This document shows, piece after piece, positions 36,722 through 43,810 of a DNA stretch of 64,000 nt (positions are counted from its first letter, which is position 1; each line of letters starts with the position of its first letter). The position numbers were made by a program, and so were the translations under genes. Origin of the DNA: Pseudomonadota bacterium (GTDB lineage: Bacteria > Pseudomonadota > Alphaproteobacteria > Caulobacterales > Caulobacteraceae); NCBI GenBank assembly GCA_018241995.1, contig JAFECT010000009.1, positions 350,113 through 414,112 of the forward strand. Reading direction: 5' to 3'. Below the pieces are notes generated by a model. That model was not told the origin of the DNA. It did no database searches and saw only the letters and a program-made list of their open reading frames with translations.

Positions 36722-37705
36722 ATGAGCAGGCCCCGCCAATCTGCGCCAGAAAGTCGACCCAGCCAGACCACCGAGGGAATTAATAGGTGGTGGCAACTCA
36801 AAAACATAGCAGAGGTCACGTCTCTAGTGACCATTGTTGCGCTAATATATGCGCTTGTCGTCAATACCATTATTTTTGCCGCTTGGGGCTTGGATTTCGC
36901 GGCGATTGCAACTCCAGTGGATATTGGATCATCAGGTATTACGGTCGCATTGAAGACGATACCTGGTGTATTCGGCATGTTGTCTTCCTTCGCTATTGGC
37001 AACGTGCGGCTATTTAGATTTTCATCCAAACGATACCTGCGCCTTAGCGGCGTTCATTGGATTATTTTCCCGCCATTCGCCTTCGGTATGGTGTGCGTTG
37101 CTATAGAATTGTGGTACGAAGAAAATATGAACGCCACTGGATATATAATTGATTGGTATAAAACTTCAATTAATCCAACATTAGATTTATTGAAGCGCAA
37201 TGGTAGTATGTCGCTTGTGACCAATTATATAGCGTGCGCTGTGGCCATGACATATTTTAGAGCCCTTGCGCTGTCGCGCCGCGCCACCCGCTCTAAAGTT
37301 GGCTTGTCGATTGCTTGCGTGATAGCGTTACTCTTGACGTCAGAATGGCCAATATTGGATACAATTGAATACGGAATTATTAAGGAACCTACGTATATAA
37401 AATTTGTGAACTACAAGCCACACTGCGCCAAGATGTTGTTCCTATGGTCTGGTGAAAAATACCTCATTGCAAGGTGCTATGATGGTGAGACATTTGTGCC
37501 GCTTAAGCGAACAATGCTGGAGACTCAACCTCAATGGGTCGATAAGGTCGTAGTGCTTAAGGAGCCGGGACCATTCATACTAACACGGGATGGCAACAAG
37601 GCCTTTAGTGGAGAAGATATATTCCGGGACAAACCCGAGGTTAAGTCAGACGACAAGTCTACGTCGACCAAGCGTCCGGCGACGGTCGCAGCCCCAAAGC
37701 ACTGA
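36722..37705 (+). CDS. Membrane protein, AT-rich, unknown
   Basis: 327 residues. Four or five hydrophobic segments (VTSLVTIVALIYALVVNTIIFAA, GVHWIIFPPFAFGMVCVAI, LVTNYIACAVAMTYFRALAL, VGLSIACVIALLL) are followed by a soluble C-terminal region from about residue 215 that begins EPTYIKFVNYKPHCAKMLFLW and ends in a charged tail (KPEVKSDDKSTSTKRP). Codon use is strongly AT-biased. It begins one base after the stop of the shortened S1/P1 gene. No homology recognised. Confidence 0.7.
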   Translation: MSRPRQSAPESRPSQTTEGINRWWQLKNIAEVTSLVTIVALIYALVVNTIIFAAWGLDFAAIATPVDIGSSGITVALKTIPGVFGMLSSFAIGNVRLFRFSSKRYLRLSGVHWIIFPPFAFGMVCVAIELWYEENMNATGYIIDWYKTSINPTLDLLKRNGSMSLVTNYIACAVAMTYFRALALSRRATRSKVGLSIACVIALLLTSEWPILDTIEYGIIKEPTYIKFVNYKPHCAKMLFLWSGEKYLIARCYDGETFVPLKRTMLETQPQWVDKVVVLKEPGPFILTRDGNKAFSGEDIFRDKPEVKSDDKSTSTKRPATVAAPKH

Positions 37706-37798
37706 AGTCCATTGGTTGCAGCGAGCTTGCCCGTTCGAGTCAGGCATTCGCCAGGTTCATTCGCGCGCAGCGGCGTTTGCCGGCCCATCTCTGGAGAT

Positions 37799-38272
37799 TT
37801 ACCCTGGAATCCCATCCAGCCGGCGGCCTGTCGCGGCGCTGGATATTGCCGATGCACACGCATGGGATGCCATCACGGGACCCCGCAGGAACGCCGACAG
37901 TTCGGCTAGCAGCGCAGCCCTCGGGGGTGATCCCAGGCGGGTCCGATCCATCTTGGCCGCATATCGCACCTGGCCGATCGTCCTGAAGCCCTTACGCCAG
38001 AGGAACGCCTGAAGGTCGCCGCTTATGGGGAGATACCGAAGGGACGTGTCGTCGGGCCACCCTTCGGCGGCCGCAGCCTCCGCGGCGGCTTTCTCGCGGC
38101 GATCCTTTCGGGCGAGCCGGAGCAGCACGTAGAGGTTCCAGATGGTCGTCCTTTGGGCGTCCGCGAGGGCCTGCGGAGGGGCGCCGGCCTCGAAGGCTTC
38201 TAATAGGCTCAGCCTGCGAGCGGCGGCACCGTCTCTCGTTCTGCGCCCATGGCAGACAGCTAGGTGGCGCAT
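37799..38272 (-). CDS. Hypothetical protein with RpoA-CTD-like helix-hairpin-helix region
   Basis: 157 residues. The middle is a charged helical region (LYVLLRLARKDRREKAAAEAAAAEGW); it is followed by LISGDLQAFLWRKGFRTIGQVRYAA-like sequence and LGSPPRAALLAELSAFL, which resembles the helix-hairpin-helix of the RNA polymerase alpha C-terminal domain. That resemblance is by eye only. The last 25 residues are low in information and the ribosome site is weak. It lies just downstream of the S1/P1 nuclease on the same strand. Confidence 0.5.
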   Translation of the reverse strand: MRHLAVCHGRRTRDGAAARRLSLLEAFEAGAPPQALADAQRTTIWNLYVLLRLARKDRREKAAAEAAAAEGWPDDTSLRYLPISGDLQAFLWRKGFRTIGQVRYAAKMDRTRLGSPPRAALLAELSAFLRGPVMASHACASAISSAATGRRLDGIPG

Positions 38273-38285
38273 CCAATGTCCGTCA

Positions 38286-39353
38286 TCAGGGGCGATGCTT
38301 CGTACGGGGGTGCGACGTGTGTCGTCTGCAGTGGTGGGTGGCAGTTGCCTTGCAGTGGTGAAGCGTGTGTCTCGGCGTCGGCTTTGGCCTCGGAGGGGCC
38401 GGCACCGGCTCCTGAGGAAGGGGTATTGGCCCGAGTTGCGGGCCAGGCGTCCCTTGAGCCGCGGCGTTCAGAACTCCGGCTAGCCTGACGACGCCGCTTT
38501 GGAGCTGTTTTGCGACGATAGGGCTTTCCTGCGAAATGTACGACGCTCGGACGACGTAGGACGCTCCCGGAGTACAGGCGGGCGTGTATCCGATGTCGCC
38601 ATACGCATGTGCGGTCAGGGCGAAGCTCTCAGCCGCCCAGGCGTCTACGCTATTAACGTCCTGCGGATCTGCGATCGCCTGGCCCACGCTGGCGTCGACG
38701 GTCGCCTCCGCAGAGGCAAGGTCGGGACTAACGGCTGCCGCAACGAGGTCGTTATCCCAGACTGCGTGAAGTTCCTTGCTGTGCCGAACGCCCGGTAGCA
38801 CGCCAGAGTCGTAAGTCACCGGGACGTCGTTCCCGCCTTTGTCGCCCTGGTCGCCCATGTGCAGGGGTTGGTGGATGTCCCCAAGGAAGTGCGCCAGCTG
38901 CGCAAGGGCGAGGAGCCGAGCCTCCGGCGCGGCCGACGTGTCGCGCATCGCGGAATAGGCGCGCTTGATGGCCTCGGTCGCGCAGGCGCCCTGGTCGCAG
39001 TAGACGGCCGGCGGAAGCGGTGCGCCGCACTTGGACATGTTGTCGTAATGCCAATTGCGCATGAACTGGTACTTGCCGACGAGATGGTTGTTGGGAATTT
39101 TCACGCAGTCCGGAAACTCGGCCGCATCCTCAAGCGAGTGGATTGGACATGCCGTTTCGCCCGAGGCCTCTCGCGCCTGCTGGCCGGCGACGATGATGCT
39201 GTCGACTTCGGCTCTCGCTGCCGGCGAGAGGTGGCGGTACGCCAGAGCCCCGATGAGGCGGTGGCCCTCTTGGCCCCATGCCGATGCCTGGCTGGCGACC
39301 CCAATTCCCACTAGCAAAGCACACACGCTCGAAACGACACGCACTCGGGTCAT
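38286..39353 (-). CDS. S1/P1 nuclease, exported, full-length
   Basis: 355 residues. ATG at 39353 has GGGGAGGG upstream. The signal peptide ends ASQASA, leaving W26 as the mature N-terminal zinc-binding Trp (WGQEGH, H31). The other trinuclear zinc motifs are present in order: RNWHYDNM, AHFLGDIHQPLHMGDQGDKGGNDVPV, and KELHAVWDNDL. The C-terminal helix YISQESPIVAKQLQSGVVRLAGVLN follows, then an unusual Pro/His/Lys-rich tail of about 50 residues. Such enzymes cut single-stranded DNA and RNA in the periplasm or outside the cell. It is the only complete one of three related genes in the island. Confidence 0.9.
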   Translation of the reverse strand: MTRVRVVSSVCALLVGIGVASQASAWGQEGHRLIGALAYRHLSPAARAEVDSIIVAGQQAREASGETACPIHSLEDAAEFPDCVKIPNNHLVGKYQFMRNWHYDNMSKCGAPLPPAVYCDQGACATEAIKRAYSAMRDTSAAPEARLLALAQLAHFLGDIHQPLHMGDQGDKGGNDVPVTYDSGVLPGVRHSKELHAVWDNDLVAAAVSPDLASAEATVDASVGQAIADPQDVNSVDAWAAESFALTAHAYGDIGYTPACTPGASYVVRASYISQESPIVAKQLQSGVVRLAGVLNAAAQGTPGPQLGPIPLPQEPVPAPPRPKPTPRHTLHHCKATATHHCRRHTSHPRTKHRP

Positions 39354-39662
39354 CGCGCCCTCCCCGGCAACCGTGTGGAAGCGAGAAGATCGCGCTATTG
39401 GCGAAAAATGTCTACGTCGCAATCGTCTCTGCGACGGACCTGGCTGCGGAGAGATTTGACGCTAGCCTACCGATGTTCTGTCTGGAAGCGTACAATAAGG
39501 CGGCGCATCGACAGAGCATCGTTACCAAAATGTTAGGGTGCCTAGACCTGTGTAAGGTTTCGTTATGATCCGCGAAGCGTGGAGGCATATAATCCCCCGA
39601 ACAAGCCTCAAGCGCGGCCCAGCTGATTTGACAACTAAGCGATTTGTTCCATACGTAAAAAA
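39354..39662. other. Non-coding stretch before the abi leader
   Basis: About 310 bases between the leftward S1/P1 gene and the candidate leader RNA. A TTGACA box is at 39628-39633; 17 bases on lies the ATACGTAAAA region, a poor -10 but AT-rich. Another TTGACA is at 39673-39678. Rightward frames here are short and lack ribosome sites. Confidence 0.4.
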
Positions 39663-39758
39663 TTATTTCTCATTGACACCGAATCGGGGGGTTGATAGTT
39701 ATTACCCGTAACAACACCCCCCACGCCTCTCAACGATGCGCCTCAGGGGGGTTTCTTT
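39663..39758 (+). ncRNA. Candidate structured leader / abiF-type RNA upstream of abi
   Basis: A leader with three complementary tracts: G6 at 39686-39691, C6 at 39717-39722 and G6 at 39746-39751. C6 with the flanking A can pair with the second G6 plus T to form a 7-bp terminator-like stem, followed by TTTCTTTTT. It can instead pair with the first G6, enclosing a GTTA/TAAC hairpin (39698-39701, 39709-39712). The second G6 also looks like the ribosome site for abi. A structured RNA motif (abiF) is known to accompany Abi_2/AbiF genes in other bacteria; whether this belongs to it needs a covariance search. Boundaries are inferred. Confidence 0.5.
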
Positions 39759-40667
39759 TTGCCCAAAGCGCCTTACCAGAAGCCGGCAAAGTCGCTGGAT
39801 GACCAGCTAGCGTTACTGCGTGAGCGCGGCCTTATCATCCACGATGAGGCCGATGCGCGGCTGCATCTTGAAAACATCAGCTACTACCGGCTCTCGGGAT
39901 ACACGCGCTATTTCGCCGATCCCAGCGACCAGCGCCGCGAGCGCTTTCGTCCCGGCGTGACCTTCGGCGAAATTGGACAGTTGTACGTCTTTGATCGCCT
40001 GCTGCGAGTGCTTATGGCAGAGGCGTTTGAGCGAATTGAGGTCGCCGTAAAAGGTAGTCTCGCATACCACGGCGCTATGAACGCAGGCCCGTTCTGGATG
40101 ACGGACGCGGCCAACTTCGACCACGGGAGTCACGGCTCAGTCATGCGGCTGATCGATGAAGCCTGCATGCCCGGAAACGGCAAGCACAAGACTCAGTTCC
40201 TGGAGGCATTCTACAATAAATACAGCGATCCGCATCCGCCCGCATGGATGATATCGGAGGTATTATCATTTCACGGCGCTTCGATACTGTATAAAAATGC
40301 AAAGGGCATTATTAGAATTCCGGTTGCGGCCCGCTTTAATCTGCAACACGATATCATGGAAAGCTGGCTACACGCACTTGTATTCGCGAGAAACGTTTGC
40401 GCGCACCACCAACGACTTTGGAACAGAACCTTTACTATTAAGCCGAAGATCCCCAAAAACTACCAGGGTGAGTGGCCAGAAGGCGCAAGGGACAAGCTCT
40501 ACATCACCTGCTGCATCGTGAAGCACATGATGGATCGGCTTGGCGGGGATATGACGTGGGGACCCCGCTTGAGGCTTCTCATAAACTCACGCCCTGCCGT
40601 CCCGCTGCGGGCTATGGGCTTCCCCGACGATTGGGAATTATCGCCTGTTTGGGGCTTCAATCGCTAG
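39759..40667 (+). CDS. abiF: Abi_2/AbiF-family HEPN abortive-infection protein
   Basis: 302 residues, full length for the family. MPKAPYQKPAKSLDDQLALL and RGLIIHDEADARLHLENISYYRLSGY are the typical N-terminus; the HEPN ribonuclease motif RNxxxH appears as RNVCAHH with R211 and H216, followed by RLWNR. Members block phage growth by cutting RNA when released from control. The start codon is TTG at 39759, placed inside the U-tract of the upstream hairpin and 8 bases after a G6 ribosome site; no ATG or GTG nearby fits the family's N-terminus. It stands alone with its leader. Cytoplasmic. Confidence 0.88.
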   Translation: MPKAPYQKPAKSLDDQLALLRERGLIIHDEADARLHLENISYYRLSGYTRYFADPSDQRRERFRPGVTFGEIGQLYVFDRLLRVLMAEAFERIEVAVKGSLAYHGAMNAGPFWMTDAANFDHGSHGSVMRLIDEACMPGNGKHKTQFLEAFYNKYSDPHPPAWMISEVLSFHGASILYKNAKGIIRIPVAARFNLQHDIMESWLHALVFARNVCAHHQRLWNRTFTIKPKIPKNYQGEWPEGARDKLYITCCIVKHMMDRLGGDMTWGPRLRLLINSRPAVPLRAMGFPDDWELSPVWGFNR

Positions 40668-40717
40668 GCTGTGTCGGGGCTCTTTGAGGCGGACAATCCG
40701 CGCCGTAGGGTGTCGAT

Positions 40718-40897
40718 ATGGAACGCCCAGCCGACAACACCGACATTGAGTTGATAAGCGAATTCGCCGCGCGCTCCGAAGCCACGGTCAAACACCTCGC
40801 GGCGTGGCAAGCGCTCATTCCGCCGGAACAACGAAACGACTGGTGGGCCGATCTTCGGCAACTCGCCGAAGAGCACGCACGCAAGAGTCAGAACTGA
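40718..40897 (+). CDS. Small hypothetical protein, SRAP operon
   Basis: 59 residues: MERPADNTDIELISEFAARS, then EATVKHLAAWQALIPPEQRN and a charged C-terminal helix. The stop overlaps the next start (TGATG, one base). No family recognised; it is likely a helical cytoplasmic protein. Confidence 0.65.
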   Translation: MERPADNTDIELISEFAARSEATVKHLAAWQALIPPEQRNDWWADLRQLAEEHARKSQN

Positions 40898-41193
40898 TGT
40901 TCCCGGAAGCATGGAAAGAGGCCGAACAGCCCGCGACGCCTGAGGAAGCTGCCGCGGTCGATGCCGTTGTCGTCAATGAGTTCGCGCGCCAGGCCCTGCG
41001 GGCTTTCCGGAGCGCCGCGCCAGAGGCGTTCGCGACTTTCGAACAGGACTCAATTGATAACTGGGGCGAGATTGCCGAGGACTCCGACGAGGCGAATGAC
41101 GTCAGGATGTTCTATCGCGTCTGCAGCATGCTTGAAGACGCGAAGAAGGGGCCAGAGCCGTTCCTAGGGGGTGAGGATGTGCGGACGCTTTGA
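40897..41193 (+). CDS. Small acidic hypothetical protein, SRAP operon
   Basis: 98 residues, strongly acidic, with helices such as EEAAAVDAVVVNEFARQALRAF and FYRVCSMLEDAKKG. It starts on the overlap with the previous stop and its last 17 bases overlap the SRAP gene, so three genes form one transcript. Function unknown. Confidence 0.7.
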   Translation: MFPEAWKEAEQPATPEEAAAVDAVVVNEFARQALRAFRSAAPEAFATFEQDSIDNWGEIAEDSDEANDVRMFYRVCSMLEDAKKGPEPFLGGEDVRTL

Positions 41194-41809
41194 CACTTCG
41201 CATCTCGCGTGGCGCGACATTCACCACCAGCTTTCGACGCTGATCCCGGTGAAGTCGGCGGCTCAGAACATGGAGCCCAACGACGACGTGCGCCCGACGA
41301 CGCGCCAGCTGGTGGCCCGCATAGACGGTGACGGATGGGTGGTCGAGCCGATGCGCTGGGGCCTGATACCCTTCTGGTACAAGGGCCGTCTGAAGCCCTC
41401 CGAACGGGGCGCTGGCGACGGCTTCAAGCTGACGACGTTCAACGCCCGCACCGAGGACGTACACGCCAAGCCGACGTTCCGGGGACCGTTCGCCAAGCGC
41501 CGCTGCATCGTGCCTGCGTCGGGCTGGTACGAGTGGTCTGGAGACCCGAAGACCAAGCGCCGGTTCTCCCGCGTGGACGGCTCGCCCCTGTGGTTTGCCG
41601 GCATATGGGAGAGGGCCACAACCGAAGACGAAGGCGACGTTCAAAGCTTCACGATCCTGACCGGGCCTTCCTCAGGCTGGCTCTCCGATCACCACGACAG
41701 GGCGCCGGTTATCCTTGAGCCCGACGAGTGGGCTTCCTGGCTAGATCCATCGCAGGACGCAAAGCCGCTGATGGCCGCTGTTCGGCCTGATCGGTTCGCC
41801 CTGGCCTAA
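41177..41809 (+). CDS. SOS response-associated peptidase (SRAP/YedK/HMCES)
   Basis: 210 residues. The start at 41177 is chosen because SRAP proteins require the catalytic Cys at position 2 (MCGRFD) and AGGGGGTGAGG precedes it. N89 (FNARTED), E119 (SGWYEW) and H173 (HDRAP) complete the known site. SRAP proteins form a thiazolidine link to abasic sites in single-stranded DNA and so protect them; they are also frequent on phages and mobile elements. It is the last gene of a three-gene operon. Confidence 0.93.
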   Translation: MCGRFDTSHLAWRDIHHQLSTLIPVKSAAQNMEPNDDVRPTTRQLVARIDGDGWVVEPMRWGLIPFWYKGRLKPSERGAGDGFKLTTFNARTEDVHAKPTFRGPFAKRRCIVPASGWYEWSGDPKTKRRFSRVDGSPLWFAGIWERATTEDEGDVQSFTILTGPSSGWLSDHHDRAPVILEPDEWASWLDPSQDAKPLMAAVRPDRFALA

Positions 41810-41921
41810 CCGCAGGTAAAGGTCGTGCGGGAGACGGCCGGAAGTGGCCGATCGTGCACCTGCTCGACCCCGCGCCAGTAGGGGTGCGGCTTCGTATAGA
41901 CCCGCTCGACTACGAACCACG
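41806..41921 (-). pseudogene. 3' fragment duplicated from the gene at 43147
   Basis: The last 36 codons of the 96-aa gene at 43147-43437 are repeated here. The 111 bases at 41811-41921 match 43152-43262 with nine mismatches by my count. Reverse-strand translation reads WFVVERVY, then WRGVEQVHDRPLPAVSR, ending TFTCG and a stop, as in the intact gene. The remainder of the gene is absent. Confidence 0.75.
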
Positions 41922-42095
41922 ATAAGCCGTCCAAACAGGCCCCCGCTCACCGACGCTGAGCGCCATAAGCGCTTCATTGAAATGGCGAAGGAAGTCGAGG
42001 CGTCGGAGGATCCGGAGGACTTCGATTCGGCCTTCCGGACCGTAACCGCGACAGTAGATGCGCCAAACCGTCAAGGCGGCTCCGAAAAGCCTTAG
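41844..42095 (+). CDS. Small hypothetical protein, 5' end probably replaced
   Basis: 83 codons from a GTG. The C-terminal half, PPLTDAERHKRFIEMAKEVEASEDPEDFD, looks like a common small alphaproteobacterial protein. The first about 27 codons are only the antisense of the duplicated fragment at 41811-41921 (Arg/Pro/Ala-rich), so the native start has probably been lost by recombination at about 41922. Treat it as a likely broken gene. Confidence 0.4.
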   Translation: MADRAPARPRASRGAASYRPARLRTTISRPNRPPLTDAERHKRFIEMAKEVEASEDPEDFDSAFRTVTATVDAPNRQGGSEKP

Positions 42096-42213
42096 CTTAT
42101 CAAGCGCCTGATTCTGAAAGGCGAATCTTGCTTTGTTCTCGCTTTTGTCCTATATGTAGGGCGTCCCTGGGGCGAAGATTTGGGCCTTTGCTCGACCTGT
42201 TCCCGAAAGGGTT

Positions 42214-42963
42214 CTAGCCCCAGGGGCCGCGCACTGGTGGCCCGCTCGGAACAACGTTCCACACGGAGAAGACGCGCTCCGACTTCGGGCTGTTTTTCGT
42301 CAGATCAAGGCCGTTGAACTTCTCGCTGACGTAGTCCGCCAGTTCCCTTTTCGGACCCTTCAAGTCGCGCGCGTTCCTGATAGCCGTAAAGGCTCCAAGC
42401 GGAACGTCGAGAAGCTGCAACAAGGGGTCTCTGCGCGAGTCGCTCGGCTGGATGCTCTCAATGCAGTCTAGGGGCGTTTTGTAGTGATGGCGGCCCCAAT
42501 CATGGAGGCTGTCCAGCTGGTCAACCAACGCGGCCGTGCAGTCTCCGTTATCGGGGCGAATTCGCAGCTTGTAGTGCGGACCGTAAAACTGGACGGCTCG
42601 ATGAAGCAGAAGCTGGTAGTGCATCTTGCTGGTCGTATCAATGCGCCGCTTGGGTCCGCTGGCGCTGTGATCGTACTTCGCAAACGGTGCAAATCGAATG
42701 TGGAAGTGAATTCTACCCTTTCCGACCGCTTCGGCGAAGTAATCTACAAACGCACGATGAGCGCTGTCCCGCCGGGACTTGACGTTCGCCCATTTCGTTT
42801 CAGTTGGGCCGCCTTTGCCCTTCTTGATCGCGAGAAGGTCGTCCATCACGCGCTTCAGGGCTACGTCCGGAATAGCAAGGCCGGCGACTGCCATGAAATC
42901 GTCACTCACGAACGAGCTTTCGTCGCAGAAGTAATAGACGTGCTTGACGGATGGCCGCGCCAT
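42214..42963 (-). CDS. DUF3800 domain protein
   Basis: 249 residues. The N-terminal VYYFCDESSF (D14, E15) followed by DDFMAVAGLAI is the DUF3800 signature, a predicted RNase H-like fold with the first Asp as metal ligand; ETKWANVK and RPDNGDCTAALVDQLDSL fit the next parts, and LLQLLDVPLGAFTAIRN is the usual final acidic motif. DUF3800 genes are common in mobile elements and near defence genes, but their activity is not established. It stands alone on the minus strand. Confidence 0.8.
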   Translation of the reverse strand: MARPSVKHVYYFCDESSFVSDDFMAVAGLAIPDVALKRVMDDLLAIKKGKGGPTETKWANVKSRRDSAHRAFVDYFAEAVGKGRIHFHIRFAPFAKYDHSASGPKRRIDTTSKMHYQLLLHRAVQFYGPHYKLRIRPDNGDCTAALVDQLDSLHDWGRHHYKTPLDCIESIQPSDSRRDPLLQLLDVPLGAFTAIRNARDLKGPKRELADYVSEKFNGLDLTKNSPKSERVFSVWNVVPSGPPVRGPWG

Positions 42964-43146
42964 CCGCTCAGAAAACGACGAATCGCCTCAGTGACGCAAG
43001 GCACTCCTAACACTATCCCTGGTTACGGATATGGGAAGTGTAACGGCGCCCTCAATTTGCTGCATCCCCTGCCAATCCGGGTGCTCAGCCTGCACGCAGC
43101 CAGGCTGGGCGTCTACGCAAGACGCTGAAGAACTCTCGGCGGAGTG

Positions 43147-43437
43147 CTAGCCGCACGTAAACGTCACGCGGGAGACGGCCGGGAGTGGCCGATCGTGCAC
43201 CTGCTCGACCCCGCGCCAGTAGGCGTCCGGCCTCGCATAGACCCGCTCGACTACGAACCACGCCCGATAGCCTTCGAACTCGGGCATATGCTCTTTCTGG
43301 ATCACGCCGACTGTGCTGCGCCCTCGAGCGTAGTGTTGAAACGTGAAGTGCAGCAGCACCTTCCTACCGTCGAACTCCTCGTAGGTGTGGCGCGTGACCA
43401 GGGCGACGAATGAGCGGGCCATGCGAAATGGAACCAT
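43147..43437 (-). CDS. Hypothetical protein, 96 aa
   Basis: Start chosen at the ATG at 43437; the frame is open far upstream but that part is low-complexity Arg/Pro sequence. The core FVALVTRHTYEEFDGRKVLL and HFTFQHYARGRSTVGVIQKE suggests a compact beta-rich protein with Cys near the end (FTCG). No family known to me. Its 3' third is duplicated at 41811-41921. Confidence 0.6.
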   Translation of the reverse strand: MVPFRMARSFVALVTRHTYEEFDGRKVLLHFTFQHYARGRSTVGVIQKEHMPEFEGYRAWFVVERVYARPDAYWRGVEQVHDRPLPAVSRVTFTCG

Positions 43438-43504
43438 TTGTTCCACTTTTGTTCTAGTTCGTCGCGACGCCCCCTCGCTGATTCCTGTGGACGGGCGCCC
43501 TAGC

Positions 43505-43732
43505 TCAAAGCCACTTCGCCACGCCGCCATGATTCGAGCAGGCTCCGGAGTGGTGCTTGGACATGCTGTAAGTGCCGTCCTTGCAGAGGGCCGTTGCGCC
43601 AGCCGGTGCGGGCGTGGTCGCCGTCGCGGCCGGACACTTCGCGAACCGCCCATGCGCGTCCCTACAGGCTCCCTTGGCGCCGGCCTGAGTGGAGGCAAGG
43701 GCAAGGGCGAGGACGAGGATTGCAGCGCGCAT
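43505..43732 (-). CDS. DUF3761 domain protein, exported (copy 1)
   Basis: 75 residues: a signal peptide (MRAAILVLALALASTQAGA), a short Cys-containing linker, and the DUF3761 motif ALCKDGTYSMSKHHSGACSNHGGVAKWL at the C-terminus. Start at 43732 follows a GGAGACC site. Function unknown; the small Cys/His motif probably folds around a disulfide or metal in the periplasm. A second DUF3761 gene is at 46978. Confidence 0.8.
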   Translation of the reverse strand: MRAAILVLALALASTQAGAKGACRDAHGRFAKCPAATATTPAPAGATALCKDGTYSMSKHHSGACSNHGGVAKWL

Positions 43733-43810
43733 GGATGGTCTCCGGTTTGACCGCCCAACCCGTAGCGCTAGCAGAGCGTTCCGTAGGCCAGGCGCCATCC
43801 TGGCTACGAC

